A stretch of 20,032 nt of DNA, taken from NCBI GenBank assembly GCA_014730235.1, contig WJIO01000367.1, positions 1-20,032 on the forward strand. The letters run 5' to 3'. The notes under the pieces are model-generated. The model saw nothing but the letters and a program-made list of their open reading frames with translations, searched no databases and had not been told where the DNA came from. Positions 13,703-20,032 of this stretch are shown here, one piece after another; the first letter of the stretch is position 1; every line of letters starts with the position of its first letter. The DNA comes from Candidatus Poribacteria bacterium. GTDB taxonomy: Bacteria > Poribacteria > DTPJ01 > WJIO01. Both the position numbers and the translations under genes were made by a program.

Positions 13703-15254
13703 TACAACTCTCAGGGACGGAGCACAGACTGAGGGTGTATCATTTTCCATAGAAGATAAGTTAAGAATAGTGCAGGAACTGGATCAAATGGGTATCCACT
13801 ATATCGAAGGAGGCTATGCCGGTTCCAACCCCAAGGATGAAGAATTCTTTGACAGGGCAAGGGAGCTGAAACTCAATCAGGCAAAACTTACAGCTTTTGG
13901 AAGCACCAGGAGAGCCAACAGAAAAGCCGTTGAGGACAGCAACATGCATCACCTGCTGGAGGCTGGAACAGAGGTTGTTACAGTGGTGGGAAAAAGCTGG
14001 GATCTGCATGTAAAGGATGTTCTCAGGGTACCTCTCGGGGAAAACCTGGCCATGATTGAGGATTCCGTTAAGTTTCTTAAAAGGAACGAAAAAGAGGTTA
14101 TATTCGATTCCGAACACTTTTTTGACGGCTACAAGGAAAATCCCGAATATGCCTTGAAGACTTTGGAAGCAGCGGCTAACGGTGGAGCAGATTGTATAGT
14201 TCTATGCGATACCTGCGGAGGCGCTATGCCTATAGAGATCAAAGAAATAGTGGAAGCTACGAAGGCCAGAATAAATGCACCTCTGGGAATTCATGCCCAT
14301 AACGATTCAGGTGTTGCTGTGGCTAATTCTATTATAGCTGTCCAGGCCGGCGCGGTTCATGTGCAGGGAACATTTAACGGTTACGGCGAAAGATGCGGAA
14401 ATGCCAATTTATGTACCATAGTACCAAACCTGAAGATCAAGATAGGCTTTGACTGTATCAGCGACGAGAACATGAAACGATTGACAAATCTATCCAGACT
14501 GGTAAGTGAACTGGCCAATCTTCCCCATGATGAGCAAAAGCCTTTTGTGGGTAAAAGCGCATTTGCCCATAAAGGTGGTTTGCATATTGATGCGGTGCAG
14601 AAAAATCCCCGAACATATGAGCATATTGAACCGGAACTCGTGGGAAATGAAAGGCGAATTCTTGTATCGGATCAATCGGGTAAGAGCACTGTATTAACCA
14701 AGCTGATGAGGGATTATCCCCATCTGGAAAAAGACTCACCGGAAGTAAAGGAGATTTTTGATCTTCTAAAAGAAGGTGAAAGAGACGGCTATCAATACGA
14801 AGGTGCAGAGGCATCCTTTGAATTGATGATGCAGAGGGTTATGGGGAACCTGGAGAGTTTCTTTGAATTAAAAGGCTTTACTGTGCTGGTAGAGCGATCA
14901 GAAAATCATGAAATGCGTTCCCAAGCCACTATAAAACTTGTAGATGTAAACGAGAAAATAGAGTACGAGGCTTCGGAGGGACATGGCCCTGTTGATGCCT
15001 TAAGCAAAGCCCTCAAAAAAGCACTACTTAACTTTTTCCCTGAGCTTGAATCAGTGAGACTGACTGACTTTAAGGTAAGGGTTCTGGATGCAAAAACAGG
15101 AACAGCGGCAAAGGTAAGGGTTTTAATTGAATCCAGCGACGGTGAAGAGGTCTGGGGGACAGTAGGTGTTTCGGAGGACATTATTGAAGCCAGTTGGGAA
15201 GCATTGGTAGATAGTATCCAGTATAAGCTTTTTATGAATAAAAACGGGGATTAG
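13683..15254 (+). CDS. cimA: (R)-citramalate synthase
   Basis: 523 aa. It condenses pyruvate and acetyl-CoA to (R)-citramalate, the first step of the threonine-independent route to 2-oxobutanoate and isoleucine. The N-terminal HMGL-like TIM barrel begins YDTTLRDGAQTEGVSFS (catalytic Arg and metal Asp) and carries the metal motif H204-A-H206-N-D. The run ECGNANLCT-like GERCGNANLCTIVPNLK and KPFVGKSAFAHKGGLHIDAV are standard. The C-terminal LeuA-type allosteric domain (about residues 385-515, with EASEGHGPVDALSKALKKAL) usually binds the feedback inhibitor isoleucine. The length and the TTLRDGAQTEG start fit the long CimA clade rather than LeuA or homocitrate synthase. It is followed 9 bases later by leuB, which also acts in this pathway. 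Confidence 0.95.
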   Translation: MKILIYDTTLRDGAQTEGVSFSIEDKLRIVQELDQMGIHYIEGGYAGSNPKDEEFFDRARELKLNQAKLTAFGSTRRANRKAVEDSNMHHLLEAGTEVVTVVGKSWDLHVKDVLRVPLGENLAMIEDSVKFLKRNEKEVIFDSEHFFDGYKENPEYALKTLEAAANGGADCIVLCDTCGGAMPIEIKEIVEATKARINAPLGIHAHNDSGVAVANSIIAVQAGAVHVQGTFNGYGERCGNANLCTIVPNLKIKIGFDCISDENMKRLTNLSRLVSELANLPHDEQKPFVGKSAFAHKGGLHIDAVQKNPRTYEHIEPELVGNERRILVSDQSGKSTVLTKLMRDYPHLEKDSPEVKEIFDLLKEGERDGYQYEGAEASFELMMQRVMGNLESFFELKGFTVLVERSENHEMRSQATIKLVDVNEKIEYEASEGHGPVDALSKALKKALLNFFPELESVRLTDFKVRVLDAKTGTAAKVRVLIESSDGEEVWGTVGVSEDIIEASWEALVDSIQYKLFMNKNGD

Positions 15255-15263
15255 GAGGAAATA

Positions 15264-16325
15264 ATGAAAAGAATTGTTGTTATACCCGGTGATGGCATAG
15301 GGCCTGAGATTATGGCCCAGGCCGTTAAGGTGCTTAAAGCTATCGAAAATAAATATAACGCCAGCTTTCAAATGGATGAAGCCCTAATGGGCGGCGTTGC
15401 TTATGATGAATTTGGAACGTGCCTGCCTGACAGCACTATGAAGATGTGCAAAGAATACGACGCTGTACTTTTTGGTGCCAACGGTGGGCCTAAATGGGAT
15501 TTTCTGACCGGGGAAAAGAGACCGGAAAGGGCCCTGGCCGTTCTGAGGAAGGAACTGGAACTTTTCATAAACCTTCGCCCGGTAAAAGTCCGTAAATCCC
15601 TGGCTGGAACAATACCTCTGAAGCCTGAGATTGTGGGTGATGGGTTTGATATTACACTCATAAGGGAACTAATCGGGGGGATTTACTATGGCCTTCCAAA
15701 AGAGGGTGATTCGGAACGGGCTGTGGACAGCATGATATACACTAAAGGCGAAGTGGAAAGAATTTCACGTTATGCCTTTGAATTAGCCCGGGCAGAATCC
15801 AAAAAGCTGACATCTGTGGATAAGGAAAATATGATGGAAGCATCCAAACTCTGGCGATCTGTGGTTATGGATGTATCAAAGAATTATCCTGATGTAAAGC
15901 TGAATCATATACTTGTTGATAACTGCGCCTACCAGATAGTTATGGATCCTCGGCAGTTTGAGATCATAGTCACAGGCAATATGTTTGGCGATATTCTCAG
16001 CGACGAACTAGGCGCTCTGGCCGGTTCTCTTGGACTTTATCCCTCAGCCAGTATTGGATATGGCAAAAAAGGTCTGTATGAACCCATACACGGAACCGCC
16101 CCGGATATTGCCGGCAAGGGAATAGCAAACCCTATCGGAACTATACTCTCCGCCGCCCTGATGCTGCGACACTCCTTCGACATGAACGAAGCTGCTGATG
16201 ACATGGAACAGGCCGTTGAGGCTGTTCTGGATAAAGATTTCAGAACAGCCGACATAGCGGAGAAAGATAAGAAAACAGTCAGTACTGGTGAGATGGGCGA
16301 TCTCATTGTGAAAGAAATAGAATAA
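15264..16325 (+). CDS. leuB: 3-isopropylmalate dehydrogenase
   Basis: 353 aa, decarboxylating dehydrogenase of leucine synthesis; in organisms with CimA the same enzyme oxidises 3-methylmalate to 2-oxobutanoate. Motifs: KRIVVIPGDGIGPEIM at the start, INLRPVKV (substrate arginine), TGNMFGDILSDELGALAGSLG (metal-binding aspartates) and EPIHGTAPDIAGKGIANPIGT, whose APDI pattern indicates NAD use. The family's usual length is about 350-360. AGGAGGAA precedes the ATG, 9 bases after cimA. leuA, leuC and leuD are not in the window, so pairing with cimA rather than leuA suggests that isoleucine synthesis drives this operon. No clear terminator follows; a mobile element begins about 40 bases downstream. 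Confidence 0.95.
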   Translation: MKRIVVIPGDGIGPEIMAQAVKVLKAIENKYNASFQMDEALMGGVAYDEFGTCLPDSTMKMCKEYDAVLFGANGGPKWDFLTGEKRPERALAVLRKELELFINLRPVKVRKSLAGTIPLKPEIVGDGFDITLIRELIGGIYYGLPKEGDSERAVDSMIYTKGEVERISRYAFELARAESKKLTSVDKENMMEASKLWRSVVMDVSKNYPDVKLNHILVDNCAYQIVMDPRQFEIIVTGNMFGDILSDELGALAGSLGLYPSASIGYGKKGLYEPIHGTAPDIAGKGIANPIGTILSAALMLRHSFDMNEAADDMEQAVEAVLDKDFRTADIAEKDKKTVSTGEMGDLIVKEIE

Positions 16326-16365
16326 ACCAAAACTGATGTTTTCAATACGTAATCGTTAAAAATGA

Positions 16366-16483
16366 GGTTCTTCTGGGTTTAGTGTGGAAATGAAAAAATA
16401 TCATCTAAATAAGAAGAAATATCCTCTGTTTGTCATTCCTGTTGTCATTCCTGCTTTCGCAGGAATGACAACTAAATTATATC
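16366..16483. mobile_element. ISL3-like MITE, copy D, right end decayed
   Basis: The left end GGTTCTTCTGGGTTTAGTGT is well preserved. The core is TGTCATTCCTGCTTTCGCAGGAATGACA, preceded by an extra half copy TGTCATTCCTG (16431-16441). The loop is TTTC, the complement of the GAAA loop in the copy at 12058, so the core is inverted relative to that copy. No matching right end is found. AATCGTTAAAAATGA (16351-16365) on the left is inverted at 16483-16498 on the right, so the insert lies inside an older palindrome or was rearranged. Between here and leuS I see only short repeats, such as GATCTGTAA at 16573-16581 and 16592-16600. Confidence 0.55.
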
Positions 16484-16636
16484 CATTTTTCAACGATTAA
16501 AATACAGAAAAATGAAAAGTCATAAACAAGCAATGAAAATAAGATGGACTCTGGATTTTCGCTTGCAGAACGTGATCTGTAAGCCATGATCACCGATCTG
16601 TAAAATTTAAAATCGAAAATCTATGAGGTGCTTAAA

Positions 16637-19063
16637 ATGAGAAAATATGATTTTGCCGGAATTGAGAGCAAGTGGCAGAAGATATGGTCTGAAAAGGGCT
16701 TTTACAGGAAACCTGATAATGCAAATGAAAGTGAAAAGTTCTACGCTCTGGATATGTTCGCATATACGTCAGGTAGTATGCACATGGGTCATGCCAGAAC
16801 CTATACCATGGGCGATGTGGTAGCCCGTTATAAGAAGCGTCAGGGTTATAAACTGCTTCATCCTATGGGCTGGGATGCCTTTGGACTGCCGGCGGATATG
16901 GCCGCGGTAAAACACAATGTAGATCCGGCGGAGTGGACAGAGCAGAACATGGCCAAATGGCGGGGGCAGTTTACACGACTGGGGATGCCCTTTGACTGGT
17001 CGGAGGAAATCGTCACCTGCTATCCTGAATATTATCGCTGGACTCAGTGGCTGTTCCTGAAATTCTTTGAGAGAGATCTGGTCTATAGGAAGTATGCCTA
17101 TGGTAATTGGTGTCCAAGCTGCAACACCGTCCTTGCCAATGAGCAGGTTATAGCGGGAAAGTGTGAGAGATGCGATTCTACTGTAGAACAAAAACCCCTG
17201 GATCAGTGGTTCTTTAAAATTACTGACTACGCCGACAGACTTCTGGAAGGACTTGACAGGCTGGAAGGATGGCCTGAAAAGGTCAAGATAATGCAGAGGA
17301 ACTGGATCGGCAAAAGCGAAGGGACAAAGCTGCTCTTTCCTGTAAAAGACAAAACTATCGAAGTCTTTACCACAAGACCTGATACTGTATACGGCGCAAC
17401 CTATCTTATACTTTCCCCGGAACATCCCATGCTGAAGGAACTGGTCAGGGGAACAGAATATGAAGATAAAGTAATTAACTTTGCACAGAAGATGATACAA
17501 ACCGACAGGATAGAAAGGGAATCGGAGGAAGCAGAAAAAGAAGGCATATTCACAGGCACTTATGCCATAAATCCCTTTACTGGTGAGGATATTCCTGTAT
17601 GGATTGCCAACTATGTCCTTATGGACTACGGAACAGGTGCTATCATGGCCGTGCCAGCCCATGATCAGAGGGATTTTGAATTTGCCAGAAAATACGATCT
17701 GCCGATCAGATTAGTAATCCAGCCGCAGTATTCTTCTTTAGATGAAAACCTCATGAAAGAAGCATATGCAGAAGAAGGGGTTATGACAAACTCCGGTCAA
17801 TTCAACGACCTGAACAGCACAGATGCCCTTGATGCTATTATCAAATATGCCGAATCAAAGGGAATAGGTGAGAGAGCGGTAAGCTATCGGCTAAGGGATT
17901 GGTGCGTTTCCCGTCAGCGTTACTGGGGAACACCTATACCTATCATCCACTGCGAAAAATGCGGCATGATTCCAGCATCGCGACTACCGGTTGAACTTCC
18001 TCCTGATGTGGAAATTACGGGAATGGGGCCTTCACCTCTCGCGCTTGTGGACGATTTTGTAAATGTAGACTGTCCAGAATGCGGCGGGAAGGCCAGAAGG
18101 GATACGGATACGCTGGATACCTTCGTCTGTTCGTCATGGTATTTTCTGCGGTTTGCCAGTCCAAAACATACGACAAGCCCATTTGACGAAAAAGCTGTTA
18201 AAACATGGCTTCCGGTGGATCAATACTTTGGCGGCGTTGAGCACGCTATACTGCATTTGCTTTATGCCCGTTTCTTTACGAAGGTTCTGTATGATATGAA
18301 CATGATTGATTTTGATGAACCTTTTGCCAATCTCTTTACACCGGGAATGGTGACCAAAGACGGTCAGAAGATGTCCAAATCCAAAGGTAATGTGGTGGAG
18401 GTAGATGAGGCAATTAAACAATACGGCGCGGATACACTAAGGCTGTTTGTGCTTTTCGCTGGCCCACCTGAAAGAGACTTGGAATGGGATGACGGCGGCA
18501 TAGAGGGGATGAATAGATTCCTGAAGCGTTTGTGGCGGATGGCCTTTGATATGGTGGATAATGAGGTTATCCAGACTGATTCCGATGCCCTTAAAAGACA
18601 AATCCACAGGACTATTAAAAAAGTTACTGAAGACATTGATCGTATCCATTATAATACAGCCATAAGCTCAATCATTGAGCTTATGAATTCCGTATATACT
18701 CATGATAAAATAGATAATGCTGCTCTGGAAGCTGTAGAAACCATTATTCTCCTGCTCTCACCCTTTGCACCCTATATTACCGAGGAACTCTGGCAGGTTA
18801 TAGGACATAATGACAGTGTGCATGAACAGCCCTGGTCGGATTATGATCCCGAAATGACAACTGAAAAAGTGATTACTGTGGTCATCCAGGTTAATGGCAA
18901 AGTGCGCGACAGGATCAAGGTACCAGCCGGAACTTCGGAAGAGGAACTCAAAAGGCTAGCCCAGAAAAGCGATCGGGTGCGCAGATGGATTGACGATAAA
19001 AAGATACAACGTATTATAGTCATTCCTGATAAGCTGGTTAATGTTGTTGTTGATAATCAATAA
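16637..19063 (+). CDS. leuS: Leucyl-tRNA synthetase
   Basis: 808 aa, class Ia enzyme that charges tRNA-Leu, cytoplasmic and essential. Landmarks: HIGH motif as H49-M-G-H52 (TSGSMHMGHARTYTMGD), a zinc-type knuckle CPSCNTVL...GKCERCDS near residue 160, the editing domain CP1 with TTRPDTVYGATY and GTGAIMAVPAHDQRDFEFARKYDLP, catalytic RDWCVSRQRYWGTPIPIIHC, the KMSKS loop at 578-582, an anticodon-binding helical domain, and the C-terminal domain VVIQVNGKVRDRIKVP. The length fits bacterial LeuS. The start is ATG 16637, 6 bases after GAGGTG; an in-frame GTG at 16628 lies inside that ribosome site. No T-box is visible upstream. The usual MFPYPSG before HIGH reads MFAYTSG here. Confidence 0.97.
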   Translation: MRKYDFAGIESKWQKIWSEKGFYRKPDNANESEKFYALDMFAYTSGSMHMGHARTYTMGDVVARYKKRQGYKLLHPMGWDAFGLPADMAAVKHNVDPAEWTEQNMAKWRGQFTRLGMPFDWSEEIVTCYPEYYRWTQWLFLKFFERDLVYRKYAYGNWCPSCNTVLANEQVIAGKCERCDSTVEQKPLDQWFFKITDYADRLLEGLDRLEGWPEKVKIMQRNWIGKSEGTKLLFPVKDKTIEVFTTRPDTVYGATYLILSPEHPMLKELVRGTEYEDKVINFAQKMIQTDRIERESEEAEKEGIFTGTYAINPFTGEDIPVWIANYVLMDYGTGAIMAVPAHDQRDFEFARKYDLPIRLVIQPQYSSLDENLMKEAYAEEGVMTNSGQFNDLNSTDALDAIIKYAESKGIGERAVSYRLRDWCVSRQRYWGTPIPIIHCEKCGMIPASRLPVELPPDVEITGMGPSPLALVDDFVNVDCPECGGKARRDTDTLDTFVCSSWYFLRFASPKHTTSPFDEKAVKTWLPVDQYFGGVEHAILHLLYARFFTKVLYDMNMIDFDEPFANLFTPGMVTKDGQKMSKSKGNVVEVDEAIKQYGADTLRLFVLFAGPPERDLEWDDGGIEGMNRFLKRLWRMAFDMVDNEVIQTDSDALKRQIHRTIKKVTEDIDRIHYNTAISSIIELMNSVYTHDKIDNAALEAVETIILLLSPFAPYITEELWQVIGHNDSVHEQPWSDYDPEMTTEKVITVVIQVNGKVRDRIKVPAGTSEEELKRLAQKSDRVRRWIDDKKIQRIIVIPDKLVNVVVDNQ

Positions 19064-19092
19064 AAACCTGCATTTTCAAGTGAATCAAGGTT

Positions 19093-19120
19093 GTAGTGAC
19101 ATGGCATGCCGTGTCACTAC
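19093..19120 (+). terminator. Hairpin after leuS, probable terminator without a clear U-tract
   Basis: GTAGTGACATGG, loop CATG, then CCGTGTCACTAC: a 28-base near-perfect palindrome (12 pairs including one G-U) 30 bases after the leuS stop. AGATTTATTATG follows instead of a U-run, so it may instead be a stability hairpin or protein-binding site. Confidence 0.5.
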
Positions 19121-19332
19121 AGATTTATTATGCACACTTAATTCTCTAGAAACAAATACTTTCCCATATCTCCCCTTTTGAGTATTTTCACAAATACACA
19201 ATTGAACAGAAATATGTATTATTAGACCTATAAGCATGTAGTATATACGACTAAAATATTGAGGAAGAATATAGTAGAATATTTTGCAAAAATTATTGAA
19301 ATGTAATCATTACTGATATTTCTAAAATTAAC

Positions 19333-19428
19333 GGCTCTTCCGAATTGAGTGTGGAAATAATTTAAAAACTTTCTAAGTATGTCATTCCTGCTTCAAGCTT
19401 TTTCAAAAAGCTTGAAGCAGGAATGACA
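19333..19428. mobile_element. ISL3-like MITE, copy E, with a 49-base perfect palindromic core
   Basis: The left end GGCTCTTCCGAATTGAGTGTG is followed by about 27 bases and then a core at 19380-19428 with 24-base perfect arms around a single C: TGTCATTCCTGC, then TTCAAGCTTTTT, centre, and the exact inverse. The central base is C, whereas the copies at 3895 and 6030 have G, so this core is the opposite orientation. The right end is not found. The rest of 19121-19587 is AT-rich; apart from AATACT/AGTATT (19156-19161 and 19180-19185) I see no other structure and no convincing promoter. Confidence 0.6.
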
Positions 19429-19587
19429 TAGAACTATATTTTTTGAGCATTTTCATCCGTTTCTTCATGCTGAATTCCTATAAACATCGGTTTTAGAGAT
19501 TTTTTAGAATTCTCAGTAATATTTGTTTTGAAAAAATACCAGGCACGTATCGGTATGCCTTGGACACATCAAATCAAGGGGAACAAA

Positions 19588-20032
19588 TTGAGAAAGGCTG
19601 AAAATAAAATCCTGGTAGTGGATGATGAGCCTTTGATCTGTGATTTTCTCTATGATGCCCTAAAGTCAAAAGGATATTCAGTAGTTGCAGTAAATAACGG
19701 TCAGGAAGCCATGAACATATTGCGTCATGATGCCGTATCTGCTGTAATAAGTGATGTTAAAATGCCAAAGATGAGTGGGGCAGTACTTTTAAAGAGAGTC
19801 AAGGAGTTATTCCCAAGTCTTCCTGTTATAATGATTACCGGTTATGGCTCTGTTAATGATGCTGTAGAGATAATGAAACAGGGAGCTACAGATTATATTC
19901 CTAAGCCTTTCTCGGTAAGTAAACTTCATGAAGTTGTAGAAAAATCCATAACAAGCAGGATTTTCGAGTATAAATCAAACCGTGAGATAATAACTGAAGA
20001 CAAAAACATGATAAAGATACTGGAAACTATTG
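19588..20032 (+). CDS. Response regulator, probable NtrC-type sigma-54 activator, truncated by window end
   Basis: 148 codons visible. The receiver domain (residues about 7-120) has the acidic pair D12-D13 (ILVVDDEP), phospho-acceptor D56 (ISDVKMP), the switch Thr in VIMITGYGS, and the Lys of DYIPKPF. After a linker, REIITEDKNMIKILETI resembles the start of the AAA+ sigma-54-interaction domain (the usual IGESPAMQKVLE-like segment), so the missing part should contain a GAFTGA motif and an HTH. The start is TTG 19588 with AAGGGGA upstream; an in-frame ATG at 19555 (11 codons longer) has a poor ribosome site. It could be the activator of the sigma-54 promoters at 948 and 2626, but nothing in the sequence proves this. 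Confidence 0.85.
   Translation, partial: MRKAENKILVVDDEPLICDFLYDALKSKGYSVVAVNNGQEAMNILRHDAVSAVISDVKMPKMSGAVLLKRVKELFPSLPVIMITGYGSVNDAVEIMKQGATDYIPKPFSVSKLHEVVEKSITSRIFEYKSNREIITEDKNMIKILETI

Noticed and set aside
16553-16566. GG-N10-GC spacing (TGGATTTTCGCTTGCA) upstream of leuS, sigma-54-like
   Set aside because: It keeps TGG and TTGCA but lacks the CA after GG, and sigma-54 control of an essential synthetase is unlikely; a chance match is the better explanation.
16501-16636. T-box riboswitch before leuS
   Set aside because: No AGGGTGGNACCGCG-type T-box sequence and no terminator hairpin in the region.
16769-17662. Minus-strand ORF of 297 codons inside leuS
   Set aside because: Antisense shadow of a highly conserved gene, with an odd Cys/Phe/His-rich composition.
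3950-19428. CRISPR array suggested by the repeated TGTCATTCCTGC units
   Set aside because: The copies are kilobases apart, palindromic and part of elements with terminal repeats; there is no regular spacing and no cas gene.

Overview
The window looks like a chromosomal segment of an AT-leaning, probably diderm (two-membrane) bacterium. The support is two lipobox proteins, an exported Tyr-rich protein, sigma-54 promoters with an NtrC-type response regulator, and ordinary bacterial LeuS, LeuB and CimA. I cannot place it in a phylum from sequence alone. A sugar-degradation operon (GH78 rhamnosidase, URO-D-like methyltransferase, epimerase, Gfo/Idh/MocA oxidoreductase) suggests a plant- or polysaccharide-derived carbon source.

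Layout. Bases 1-2642 (minus strand) hold a truncated secreted protein gene and a three-paralogue small heat shock protein operon. Each unit has its own near-consensus sigma-54 promoter (TGGCAT-N5-TTGCAA). Bases 2862-3819 (minus) hold a xylose-isomerase-like TIM-barrel gene with its own sigma-70 promoter and terminator. Bases 4104-5901 (plus) hold two lipoprotein genes. Bases 6261-11881 (plus) hold the four-gene carbohydrate operon. Bases 11954-16325 (plus) hold a long leader with a structured RNA and terminator, a 22-codon ORF, two tandem GNAT acetyltransferases, cimA and leuB. Bases 16637-19063 encode leuS. Bases 19588-20032 are the start of a response regulator that probably belongs to the sigma-54 activator family.

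Five of the larger intergenic gaps carry copies of one dispersed palindromic element, six copies in all. Its ends resemble ISL3-family termini (GGTTCTTCCGGGTTTAGTGTG) and the two best-preserved copies have perfect 8-bp flanking direct repeats. Most copies have a TGTCATTCCTGC hairpin core. Two copies sit at the same site inside a second, smaller inverted-repeat element, forming a nested composite that has been duplicated as a unit.

How the genes work together. CimA plus LeuB supply 2-oxobutanoate from pyruvate for isoleucine synthesis (threonine-independent route). The leader in front of them has the architecture of a transcription attenuator. The rhamnosidase operon pairs glycoside hydrolysis with redox and epimerase steps on the released sugar. 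The hsp20 operon and the envelope protein look co-regulated through sigma-54. The most unusual points are the twin sigma-54 promoters on stress and envelope genes, the unexplained leader RNA, and the nested mobile elements.
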